Source: an uncultured bacterium (GTDB taxonomy: Bacteria > Bacillota_I > Bacilli_A > RF39 > UBA660). From it: a DNA stretch of 64,000 bases. Position numbers and translations under genes: made by a program. This document shows, in pieces, positions 45,740 to 53,605 of the stretch; the stretch's first letter is position 1, and the number at the start of each line of letters is the position of its first letter. Location: assembly GCA_946560065.1 (NCBI GenBank), contig CAMNUE010000003.1:105249-169248 (forward strand). The letters run 5' to 3'. Below the pieces are notes generated by a model, which saw only the letters and a program-made list of their open reading frames with translations, had not been told where the DNA came from and searched no databases.

Positions 45740-47836
45740 TTAAACTTTTGATAATTTCTTATGATTTTTCATTAATTTTTTAATACCATGTGGATGCTTA
45801 AAAGCAACACTTACTAGTGTATTAGTTACCTCAACTACTTTTCCAGTTCCGAATGATTCGTGATATACATAATCACCTACTTGATAGTCAACATCTTCTT
45901 CTCTAAACATTTCACCAGTATTTATTTTTTCTTCTTTATGTGGGAGTTCATCTTTGACATTTGTTTCTATTAAATCCTTATTTATTTCGCTTAAGAATCT
46001 ACTAACTGGATTTATTTGCTCTTTACCAAACAAAGTTCTCCGTCTGGCATTAACTAAGTGTAATTCATCTTTTGCTCTTGTTATTGCTACGTAGCATAAA
46101 CGTCTTTCTTCTTCAATCTCAGAGTTTTCCATTAATGAATTCATATGTGGGAAGATTCCTTCTTCCATACCAACTACAAAAACATGATTAAATTCTAGTC
46201 CTTTTACTGAATGAACTGTCATTAAACTTACTCTATTTGGATCATCTTTATACTCTTCAACATCACTTATTAAACTTATTTCTAATAAGAAGTCTTCTAG
46301 TGATATTAATCCTTCTCTTTCTTCGAATGACTTAGTGATTGATTTAAATTCTTCTAAGTTTTCTAGTCTGATTTCTGCTTCTAATGTTTTTTCACTCTCT
46401 AGTTCTTGTTTCATACCTGAAGCATCCAATACTTTGTCAATTAGTTCAGTTAGAGTTAAATTTTCGGATACTTCCTTTAATCTTTCGATTAAATTTTTAA
46501 ACTCTTGTTCTTTTCCGCCACTAATCGCATCGTAGATACTAAGTCCCTCACTATCAGCTTTGATAGTTAAATTGTCAATTGTTTTTAGACCAATCCCTCT
46601 TTTTGGAGTATTGATAACTCGTAAGAGACTGACATTATCTTTTGAATTGTGGATTAATCTAAGATATGCTATTAAATCTTTAATTTCTTTACGTGAGTAG
46701 AAATAGAAACTACCTATTACACGGTATGGTAAGTTTTCTTTTAGCATTTCCTCTTCTAAGACACGTGATTGGGCATTAGTTCTGTAGAGAATTGCCATAT
46801 CTTTATATTCAACATTTTTATTTGATAATTCTTTGATTTTTCTAATTACGTATTGTGCTTCATCTCTTTCGTTATAGGCTCTATAATATTTGATTTTCTC
46901 ACCTATTCCTCTAGCTGTCCAAAGATTCTTATCTTTTCTTTGTTTGTTATTCTTAATAACTTGATTAGCTGCATCAAGAATGTTACTTGTTGAACGGTAG
47001 TTTTGTTCTAGAAGAATTGTTTTAGCATCTTTATAGTCTTTTTCAAAGTTCAAAATATTTTTGTAGTTAGCACCGCGAAAACTATAAATACTTTGAGAGT
47101 CATCACCTACACATGTTATTCTTCTATTTTTTTCACTTAGTAGTTTAGTTAAAATATATTGTGCTTCATTTGTATCTTGGTACTCGTCTATTAAAATGTA
47201 TTGGTATAAATCTTGGTAATCACATAAAACATTTGGGTATTTTTTAAATAATTCGATTGGTAAAAGTAGTAAGTCATCAAAATCAACAGAATTGTTTATT
47301 TTTAATTTTTTTTCATACTTTTCATAGATTTCTTTAACTACTTTTTCGTAATCACTTACTGCATATCTTTCATACATTTCTGGTGAAGTCATTTCATTTT
47401 TACAACTACTGATTTTATTTCTAATTCCCCGTGGATTGTAAATTTTTGGGTCATATCCCATATCTTTGATTATTTTTTTTACTACGGTTAGAGAATCATC
47501 ACTATCCATGATGACAAAATTTCTATCATAACCTAGTGTGTCATAATTTTCTCTTAATAACTTTAACCCGAAACTATGGAATGTTGAAACTTGAAGACGT
47601 TTAGCTGTACTTCCTATTTGAGTGTACAATCTGTCTTTCATTTCTTTTGCAGCTTTGTTAGTAAATGTAATTGCTAAAATGTTTTCTGGATTCACATTTT
47701 TCTCTTCAATTAAAAAAGCTATTTTTGTTGTTAAAGTTTTGGTTTTTCCAGCACCAGCACCAGCTATTATTAATAGTGGTCCTTCATTGTAAAGAACCGC
47801 TTCTTTTTGCATATCATTTAATTGTTCTAAATTCAT
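45740..47836 (-). CDS. pcrA: ATP-dependent DNA helicase PcrA (UvrD family)
   Basis: 698 aa, a little short for PcrA. Superfamily 1 motifs are complete: Walker A AGAGAGKTKT (K31), AITFTNKAAKEM, LIDEYQDTN, GDDSQSIYSFRGA, LEQNYRS, VSLMTVHSVKGLEF and CYVAITRAK. The C-terminus VGDYVYHESFGTGKVVEV is the RNA-polymerase-binding Tudor-like tail typical of PcrA. It unwinds DNA in repair, plasmid replication and removal of RecA or stalled polymerase. It is expressed from TTGTCT-17-TATAAT. Confidence 0.97.
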   Translation of the reverse strand: MNLEQLNDMQKEAVLYNEGPLLIIAGAGAGKTKTLTTKIAFLIEEKNVNPENILAITFTNKAAKEMKDRLYTQIGSTAKRLQVSTFHSFGLKLLRENYDTLGYDRNFVIMDSDDSLTVVKKIIKDMGYDPKIYNPRGIRNKISSCKNEMTSPEMYERYAVSDYEKVVKEIYEKYEKKLKINNSVDFDDLLLLPIELFKKYPNVLCDYQDLYQYILIDEYQDTNEAQYILTKLLSEKNRRITCVGDDSQSIYSFRGANYKNILNFEKDYKDAKTILLEQNYRSTSNILDAANQVIKNNKQRKDKNLWTARGIGEKIKYYRAYNERDEAQYVIRKIKELSNKNVEYKDMAILYRTNAQSRVLEEEMLKENLPYRVIGSFYFYSRKEIKDLIAYLRLIHNSKDNVSLLRVINTPKRGIGLKTIDNLTIKADSEGLSIYDAISGGKEQEFKNLIERLKEVSENLTLTELIDKVLDASGMKQELESEKTLEAEIRLENLEEFKSITKSFEEREGLISLEDFLLEISLISDVEEYKDDPNRVSLMTVHSVKGLEFNHVFVVGMEEGIFPHMNSLMENSEIEEERRLCYVAITRAKDELHLVNARRRTLFGKEQINPVSRFLSEINKDLIETNVKDELPHKEEKINTGEMFREEDVDYQVGDYVYHESFGTGKVVEVTNTLVSVAFKHPHGIKKLMKNHKKLSKV

Positions 47837-47864
47837 ATTTTACCTACTTCCTGTTCTTAATTTC

Positions 47865-47893
47865 ATTATACATTAATTTATAGTTTTAGACAA
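47865..47893 (-). promoter_or_regulatory. Promoter of pcrA
   Basis: TTGTCT, 17-bp spacer, TATAAT on the minus strand, immediately after the terminator of the gene ending at 47910. Confidence 0.75.
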
Positions 47894-47896
47894 ATT

Positions 47897-47919
47897 AAAA
47901 ACATGGTCTTTAAACCATG
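47897..47919 (-). terminator. Terminator of the adhesin-sortase operon
   Basis: CATGGT/ACCATG with a 6-nt loop, then TTTTT on the minus strand. The stem starts inside the last codons of the coiled-coil gene. Confidence 0.75.
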
Positions 47920-49259
47920 CTTCTATATAACATTTCTAGTTCTGTGAACTTTCTTTGTTCTTTTTCTTTTTCTATTCTTAAACTTTCTTCTTTAGCTTTT
48001 CTCAATCTATTTTCTTGTTCTTTTCTGATTTTCTCTTCATGTTCTTTCTTCAAGCGTTCTTCTTCAATTCTTATTTTTTCTTGTTCTTTTCTGATTTTCT
48101 CTTCATGTTCTTTCTTCAAGCGTTCTTCTTCAATTCTTATTTTTTCTTGTTCTTCTAGTTTTATCTTCTCATCTTGTTTTATTTCTAGTTCTTCGGATTC
48201 TTTTTCTTCTTGAACTAAATCTATTTTCTCAAATTCGTCTATTACGATTTCATTTTCACTATCATCATTCTCATTTTGTTGTTCTTGTTTTTCTGTTTCC
48301 ATTTCATTCAATATTGTATTTATTAAGTCAGGTTCTTTATTTTCTTCATCTTCTGAATCAGTAGAATGTGATTGTATAATTACAGGTTCTTGTTTTTCTG
48401 GTTGCTGTTGTTCTTCAACTTCTCTATCTTTTGTCTCTAATGAAAAATTCATTTTTGCAGTTTCTAATTCTTTTTTCTTTTGTTCTCGAAGTATTTGAGA
48501 AAGTAATTTGTAATCTTCTATTGTGAATAATTGTTCATATTCTCTTAAAAGTTCATCTTTTAGATTATCCTGTTTTTTAGTTAATTTTGTTTTACCATAG
48601 GCATATACTGGTACCTCTTTTGGTATAAAATTAGCTGGTAGTTTCTTGACTTTCCTAATCCTTATGATTTTTTTAACGGGAGGAACATACTCTTTTTTTA
48701 AGTATATTAATATTAATCTATAAGCGATTAGAAAGATTATCCAAATAACAAATAGTAAACTAGATAATTCAATTAGAGCTGTTGCTTTTGTATTTCCATA
48801 TACAGATTTTTGTGTAAATATATCTAATTGATTTGTGTTTATTATATTTAATATTAGTGACAGTAGATAATTCATTAATAAATATACTACTACATTTATA
48901 CATTTAATAATTTTAGATATTTTGTAATTAAAGATACTCACTAATAAGATAACATTTGTTATTAGTAATGCAAAAGCATAAATTGCAAGATTTGGGAAGT
49001 AGACTGCAATGAAGAAATTATCCATCATGTAATCAAATAAATTAGCTAATGATGCATGATATGTCATTGCAAAGGCTACGATAATGAAGACAGAACTTAC
49101 TAAGTATACATATTTTGTTCTTGTTTTATTCTTTTTGTTTGAGTTTATAAATGTAAATCCCAAAAATAGTAAAATGATTATTATTAGTATTGCAAAATTA
49201 AAATTTTTTGATGCCTCTATTAAAACACCTATTTTGTCAGTTAACGACATTTTGCTCAT
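47910..49259 (-). CDS. Multi-pass membrane protein with long charged coiled-coil tail
   Basis: 449 aa. Residues 1 to about 190 hold five or six membrane helices. A basic stretch (KKIIRIRKVKKLP) then leads to a cytoplasmic tail of about 250 residues, first acidic and Gln-rich, then a long Glu/Lys/Arg coiled coil made of a 22-residue unit EKIRIEEERLKKEHEEKIRK(EQ) present twice exactly. Only the DNA-level repeat at 48014-48145 creates this. The family is unknown. The start follows GGGGGG at 8 nt. It is the last gene of an operon with the thioester adhesin and its sortase, which suggests a role in surface-protein display or cell shape; inference only. Confidence 0.7.
   Translation of the reverse strand: MSKMSLTDKIGVLIEASKNFNFAILIIIILLFLGFTFINSNKKNKTRTKYVYLVSSVFIIVAFAMTYHASLANLFDYMMDNFFIAVYFPNLAIYAFALLITNVILLVSIFNYKISKIIKCINVVVYLLMNYLLSLILNIINTNQLDIFTQKSVYGNTKATALIELSSLLFVIWIIFLIAYRLILIYLKKEYVPPVKKIIRIRKVKKLPANFIPKEVPVYAYGKTKLTKKQDNLKDELLREYEQLFTIEDYKLLSQILREQKKKELETAKMNFSLETKDREVEEQQQPEKQEPVIIQSHSTDSEDEENKEPDLINTILNEMETEKQEQQNENDDSENEIVIDEFEKIDLVQEEKESEELEIKQDEKIKLEEQEKIRIEEERLKKEHEEKIRKEQEKIRIEEERLKKEHEEKIRKEQENRLRKAKEESLRIEKEKEQRKFTELEMLYRSMV
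48014..48145. repeat. Perfect 66-bp tandem duplication
   Basis: Units 48014-48079 and 48080-48145 are identical, and a third partial unit starts at 48146. In frame (22 codons), so the length of the coiled coil can change without breaking the gene. Confidence 0.9.
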
Positions 49260-49283
49260 GTCTTCATCCCCCCTTTTAATTTT

Positions 49284-49934
49284 TTACTCTTCAATATTTG
49301 TTAACTCTGCTATGTAAATTGTTTGTGTTTTTGAATCATTATTTGTGCATGTTATTAATGTTAGTGTAGTTTTGTCATAGTTTCTATAAATTGCTAGTTT
49401 ACCAATCTTTGGTTGTGTATAGATATTAACAATTTTATAGATATACTTTTTATTTTTATATGTTATATAGGCTGTATCATTTATACTTAACTTATATAAA
49501 TCATTGAAAAAGGCTTTCCAACCTGTTCCAGAATGGCCTGCTAAAATTAAATTTCCTCTATCTGTATCTGGATAGTTAGAACCTGATACTACTAGGATAT
49601 TTTTTTCAACATCATTTTCTGATGACCTTTTATCTAAAAATCCTTTTGTCAAGTTAATCTTTGGTATTGTTAAATAACCGATGTAATTGTTGGTAACTTC
49701 TTCTTCTAGTTGCTCTTCTTCTATCGGTTGTTTTGTTTCTTCTCCTTCACTTATGGCTAATATTTCATTACCATTATAGAAAACATTTGACATATAGTCA
49801 TAAGCCATAATCTTTTTGGATTGAATGTAATTATATGAAAGAAAGAATCCTCCAATTAGTGTTAGTACGGCGCCGATAATCGCTGTTACACTGGGAGAGA
49901 TTCTTTCATTTTTTCTGTTATGCTTTTTGTCCAT
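49284..49934 (-). CDS. Sortase (class D-like) paired with the thioester adhesin
   Basis: 216 aa. One N-terminal membrane helix (about 15-35) and a sortase beta-barrel. Catalytic His is H134 in LAGHSG and catalytic Cys is C196 in TLTLITCTN. After the Cys the final strand reads SKTQTIYIAEL, where most sortases have the catalytic Arg; none is seen. Sortases cut a pentapeptide signal and join the protein to the wall or to another protein. The gene overlaps the adhesin gene by 17 bp and has no clear ribosome site of its own, so translation is probably coupled. That arrangement makes the VPDTA signal of the adhesin its likely substrate. Confidence 0.85.
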   Translation of the reverse strand: MDKKHNRKNERISPSVTAIIGAVLTLIGGFFLSYNYIQSKKIMAYDYMSNVFYNGNEILAISEGEETKQPIEEEQLEEEVTNNYIGYLTIPKINLTKGFLDKRSSENDVEKNILVVSGSNYPDTDRGNLILAGHSGTGWKAFFNDLYKLSINDTAYITYKNKKYIYKIVNIYTQPKIGKLAIYRNYDKTTLTLITCTNNDSKTQTIYIAELTNIEE

Positions 49935-51483
49935 TTTTGTAAATATATCTAATACCTAACCCAGTAATTCCAATACCTAAAATTAACATAATAATTGATG
50001 ATACTGAAGCTGTATCTGGAACAAAAACTTCTTTTGCATTTATAAATGTAATTTGATGAGATAAATGATTATCGTCAATTGTGAATGAAATTTTTTCATC
50101 ACTTTTTATATAACCAGCTGGGGCACTAATCTCTTCTACTGTATATGTGCCATTTTCTAAATCTGTTAATACATATGATTCTTCTGTAGTTGTAAAATTA
50201 GCTATTTCTTTTCCAGTAGAATCTTTAACACTTAATACTGCTCCTGCTAAAGGTGCTTCTGTTTCTTGATCAATCTTTGTAATATTTACAACTACTTTCT
50301 TAGGTGCATTTTCAAATCTTACTGTTACTTCTTTATTAGAATTTGAAATTTCAAATGTTGATTTATTTTCATTTAATAGATAACCTTTAGGTGGCTCTTC
50401 TTCTTCAACTACATACTTTCCTGGAGTTAAATTTCTAATTACATGTCCTTTTGTTGTTGAAGTCCATCTTGTGATTACGTTTCCTGCTGAATCCTTTAAT
50501 ACTAATTTAGCTCCAGCGATTGCTTTTTTAGTATTTGAATCAATTTTGATAATTGTAACTTTTGATGATTCAATTCCTAAAGTTAATTCTGAAGAAGCAC
50601 CTTGTTGTTTTTTTTCTAGTAATGCTACATTTTGCATACTGCTATCTTCTGGTTGATATTCATAGGCCATATATTGTACTTCACCTGCTGTTTTGGCAGT
50701 TACTTTTATTGATAATTCTGTTTTATTAGAAGTTTTCATAGTTTTGCTTGGAACTTTTATTTTGAATGTTTCTTTTCCATTTACTGCAAATCCTTTTTCA
50801 TAAGTTGTTTCAGAACCATCTGATTTAACTATTTTTGTTCCTTTTGGAGCACCGCTTAATGTTACAGTATATGAACTGACATTTTTTAATGTTGTAGCTT
50901 TTATTGGACTTGAAACATAATAATCATTTTCTAATTTCATGTCGTTGCTTCCTGTTGTATTAATAATTAATTTTGTATTACTGTATCCAATTTGATCATT
51001 TCGATGTTTATAACCAGCATTTACTAAACTTTTTACATATTTTCTCATATCATATGGGTCAGAACCATCTCTTTTAAACTGTTCACCTAAATTAGTACTT
51101 CCAGTTGTCTTATCTAAATACCACCAAACTGCTGTTTGTGTAATATAGTAATCTTTGTCGTTATCTCCAGTGAATGACTTATATGGATAACCATTTTTTA
51201 GAATATATACTAATCCACCATTGATGTTTGGACTATTCTTTACTAGTCTTGCAGTAGTGTTTCTAGCAGTATTCTTATGAATATTTAAACAATATAAATC
51301 TTTTCCTCCAGTAGTTCTTTTGTAATGGAATGAAACTCCAGCTATATATTTTTGTGTTACTGGCGCATCACCTAATTTTATTGTTTCAGAAGCTGCATTT
51401 ACACTTCCGAAAGAGCTAACAATAATTGTAACAGCAATAATCATTGTTAAGATTTTTTTAACTAACTTACTCATTTTTTTCAT
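49918..51483 (-). CDS. Thioester-domain surface adhesin with Cna-B-like domains and VPDTA sorting signal
   Basis: 521 aa. Signal peptide (cut near VNAAS), then a thioester domain: C65 in LYCLN and Q116 in YITQTAVWWY, the Cys-Gln pair whose side chains form a reactive internal thioester that can bind host or surface amines covalently. A beta-rich spacer (about 170-300) follows. Then come two SpaA/Cna-B domains (TIIKIDSNTKKAIAGAKLVL and NITKIDQETEAPLAGAVLSV), each with the Lys and the closing Glu-rich strand (VVEEEEPPKGY, TVEEISAPAGY) needed for isopeptide bonds. The C-terminus is VPDTA, a membrane helix and a basic tail, a non-canonical sortase signal. It is the first gene of the operon, under a near-consensus promoter. 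Confidence 0.88.
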   Translation of the reverse strand: MKKMSKLVKKILTMIIAVTIIVSSFGSVNAASETIKLGDAPVTQKYIAGVSFHYKRTTGGKDLYCLNIHKNTARNTTARLVKNSPNINGGLVYILKNGYPYKSFTGDNDKDYYITQTAVWWYLDKTTGSTNLGEQFKRDGSDPYDMRKYVKSLVNAGYKHRNDQIGYSNTKLIINTTGSNDMKLENDYYVSSPIKATTLKNVSSYTVTLSGAPKGTKIVKSDGSETTYEKGFAVNGKETFKIKVPSKTMKTSNKTELSIKVTAKTAGEVQYMAYEYQPEDSSMQNVALLEKKQQGASSELTLGIESSKVTIIKIDSNTKKAIAGAKLVLKDSAGNVITRWTSTTKGHVIRNLTPGKYVVEEEEPPKGYLLNENKSTFEISNSNKEVTVRFENAPKKVVVNITKIDQETEAPLAGAVLSVKDSTGKEIANFTTTEESYVLTDLENGTYTVEEISAPAGYIKSDEKISFTIDDNHLSHQITFINAKEVFVPDTASVSSIIMLILGIGITGLGIRYIYKNGQKA

Positions 51484-51508
51484 AAACTCTCCCCCTCAAA
51501 TTGGACTT

Positions 51509-51537
51509 ATTATAACATTTGTTCTCTTATTTTGCAA
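51509..51537 (-). promoter_or_regulatory. Promoter of the adhesin-sortase operon
   Basis: TTGCAA, 17-bp spacer ending TGT, TATAAT on the minus strand, extended -10. The GGGGGAGA ribosome site is close below. The rest of 51540-51711 is AT-rich with no other feature seen. Confidence 0.75.
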
Positions 51538-51711
51538 GTATATTTTATGCAATCATTTGATTTTATTGATATATTTGTTATTTTTTTGACAATTTTATAA
51601 ATTTCTAATTTTATTCAGCTATTTTAATAACAAAAATGTAGTTTTGAATTAATTTAATTTTTTATCTAAGTAATTATAATTTTGTATTTGGAATATAGTA
51701 AATAAAGGTAC

Positions 51712-52248
51712 TTATATTTCTTTATTTGCTACTACATTGTCATTAATATCATAAATTGTAAATTTGTTATTATCATAGACCATGTATGTTGGAAGATTGT
51801 CTTCTTTTGGTAATGAAATTGAGCCTGGGTTTATAAATATTTTTCCTTCTACTTCTTTAATAAATGGAAGATGGAAATGACCATATACTAATATTGAATT
51901 ATCTTTTTTCCAATTTGTTTCATTATGAATATGTCCATGAGTTAAATAAATATCCTTATTATCAACTGCAATCAATGCTAACTCATTGATGATTGGAAAA
52001 GGACTTATCATAGCATCTACTTCTGAATCACAATTTCCCTTAATACATATTATTTTATCTTTGAATGACTCTAAAAAGTTCTCTACTTCTGGAATATTAT
52101 AACCAGGATTCATTCTATTTCTTGGACCAATATAATATAAATCTCCTAAAACTACTAGTTTGTCACACTCTAAACTTTCAAATTTTTCTTCTACTTTTTT
52201 TAAGTTTGTACTTACTCCATGAATATCTGATATAAACATTATTTTCAT
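51712..52248 (-). CDS. YfcE/MJ0936-type metallophosphoesterase
   Basis: 178 aa from ATG at 52246-52248; the longer frame starts at a GTG inside the GAGGTG site. Starts MKIMFISDIHG; VVLGDLYYIGP, CIKGNCDS, LTHGHIH and VYGHFHLPF give the full metallophosphoesterase set of Asp, Asn and His ligands for two metals. Family members hydrolyse phosphodiesters with loose specificity. It is transcribed divergently from the solute-binding gene. Confidence 0.9.
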   Translation of the reverse strand: MKIMFISDIHGVSTNLKKVEEKFESLECDKLVVLGDLYYIGPRNRMNPGYNIPEVENFLESFKDKIICIKGNCDSEVDAMISPFPIINELALIAVDNKDIYLTHGHIHNETNWKKDNSILVYGHFHLPFIKEVEGKIFINPGSISLPKEDNLPTYMVYDNNKFTIYDINDNVVANKEI

Positions 52249-52271
52249 TATTATCACCTCTGCAGATTAGT

Positions 52272-52300
52272 ATAACACAATTTTCTACTTTTCATATAAT
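52272..52300 (+). promoter_or_regulatory. Promoter of the solute-binding protein gene
   Basis: ATAACA, 17-bp spacer, TATAAT (52295-52300). The transcript start would lie very close to the AGGAG site at 52311. Confidence 0.5.
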
Positions 52301-52321
52301 ACTTTAGTAAAGGAGATAATT

Positions 52322-53332
52322 ATGAAAAAGAAAATATTTGTTTATTTGTTGTGCCTATGTTTAATTTTTATAATAGGAGCTTCAGTTTTATTTAATTTTA
52401 ATGGTTCTAATAAGAATTCAACTAAAAAGATTAAATTAGAAAGAATTACTTTGGCGGAAGTGGCTCATACAGCTTTTTATGCACCAATGTATGTAGCTTT
52501 AGAAAAAGATTTTTTCGAAGATGAAGGAATTGATGTTAATTTAATATTAACTAGTGGAGCTGATAAAGTTTCAGCAGCTCTTTTATCAGGAGATGCTCAA
52601 ATTGGTTTTTCTGGTAGTGAAGTAACTATTTATGTTTATAATGGTGGCGAAAAGGATTATTTAAAAACTTTCTCGCAACTTACTCAAAAAGATGGAACAT
52701 TCATTGTTTCTCGTGAAAATATCAAGAATTTTAAACTTGAAGATTTAAAAGGTAAAAGCATAATTGGTGGTCGTGCTGCTGGTATGCCTGAAATGACACT
52801 AGAATATGCTTTAAAACAAAATGGAATTGATCCTAGAGATGATGTTGATATTGATACTTCAGTTGCTTTTCCTGCAATGAGTGGAGCTTTCATTGGTGGG
52901 CAAGGAGACTTTGTTACATTATTTGAACCTACTGCTACTATGGTGGAAAATCAAGGATACGGTCATGTTGTTGCTAGTGTTGGAGAAATTGGTGGTGTTG
53001 TTCCTTATACTTCTTATGCTGCTAGAGATAGTTTCATAAAAGAAAATCCTGAATTAATTAAGAATTTTGATAAAGCTATTCAAAGAGGATTGGATTATGT
53101 ACATAGTCATAGTGATAAAGAAGTAGCAAAGGCTATTTATAAACAATTTCCAGATACTTCAATGAATGATTTAATTAGTGCGGTTAAAAGGTATAGAGCA
53201 AATGATACTTGGCCAAAAACAACTAGTTTTACAAAGGAATCGTTTGACCATTTGCAAGATATTATGATTGACTATGGAGAATTAAAAGAAAAAGTTGACT
53301 ACAATAAGTTAATGTATAAAATTGATAAGTAG
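52322..53332 (+). CDS. ABC importer solute-binding protein (NMT1/THI5/SsuA-like)
   Basis: 336 aa. A hydrophobic N-terminus (residues 3-25) with no good lipobox suggests a signal anchor. The mature part starts ITLAEVAHTAFYAPMYVALE, then VNLILTSGADKVSAALLSGDAQIGFSG, the phosphate/amine-binding loops of the NMT1 (thiamine-precursor, sulfonate, taurine) family. The matching ATPase and permease genes lie 4 kb away at 57635-59039, unusually separated. Substrate cannot be told; pyrimidine precursors of thiamine or alkanesulfonates are typical. A terminator follows 40 bp after the stop. Confidence 0.85.
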   Translation: MKKKIFVYLLCLCLIFIIGASVLFNFNGSNKNSTKKIKLERITLAEVAHTAFYAPMYVALEKDFFEDEGIDVNLILTSGADKVSAALLSGDAQIGFSGSEVTIYVYNGGEKDYLKTFSQLTQKDGTFIVSRENIKNFKLEDLKGKSIIGGRAAGMPEMTLEYALKQNGIDPRDDVDIDTSVAFPAMSGAFIGGQGDFVTLFEPTATMVENQGYGHVVASVGEIGGVVPYTSYAARDSFIKENPELIKNFDKAIQRGLDYVHSHSDKEVAKAIYKQFPDTSMNDLISAVKRYRANDTWPKTTSFTKESFDHLQDIMIDYGELKEKVDYNKLMYKIDK

Positions 53333-53371
53333 TGAAAACTGAAGTACATGTTTAATTTCATTTTTTTACAT

Positions 53372-53404
53372 AAAAGAAGCTAAAATTAATGATTAGCTTC
53401 TTTT
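53372..53404 (+). terminator. Terminator of the solute-binding gene
   Basis: AAAAGAAGCTAA/TTAGCTTCTTTT perfect 12-pair stem with a 9-nt loop, ending in a T run. Confidence 0.85.
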
Positions 53405-53434
53405 CTACGATATAATGACTGCAGGTGATAATAA

Positions 53435-53476
53435 ATGAAAATAGGTATAGATATTGATGACACAATTACAAAATAA
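53435..53476 (+). pseudogene. 13-codon remnant of a HAD-family nucleotidase gene
   Basis: TATAAT (53411-53416), a CAGGTGATA ribosome site and an ATG are followed by MKIGIDIDDTITK and a stop. GIDIDDTIT is the phosphatase motif 1 that opens 5'-nucleotidase/YqfW-like HAD proteins. The rest of the protein is missing: the frame runs straight into an inverted-repeat element at 53471. The gene start is well formed and so probably decayed or was deleted recently. Confidence 0.7.
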
Positions 53477-53605
53477 ACAAAAAAAGAGACCTATATAATC
53501 AATCTCTAATATCTTTATTACCATACTTAGGTAACTTTACACAAAGTTTTTTTTACACTCTCAAGAGACATTTCAATTTAAGGTCTCTTATTTTTTTGTT
53601 TATTT
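53471..53605. repeat. 135-bp inverted-repeat (MITE-like or bidirectional terminator) element
   Basis: Left arm AAATAAACAAAAAAA then GAGACC (53471-53491); right arm its complement with a 3-base insertion (53582-53605). Inside lie nested short stems: GAGA..TCTC on the left, AAGAGAC/GTCTCTT on the right and TTACC/GGTAA in the centre. The right arm overlaps the stop codon of the VanY gene. It contains no ORF. Confidence 0.6.

Noticed and set aside
47917..48213. Plus-strand ORF of 98 codons rich in Ser, Phe and Cys
   Set aside because: It is the antisense shadow of the Glu/Lys coiled coil; no ribosome site, and its composition is explained by the 66-bp repeat.
53471..53605. Riboswitch or T-box leader
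   Set aside because: It lies between convergent gene ends, not upstream of a gene, and lacks T-box or known riboswitch motifs.
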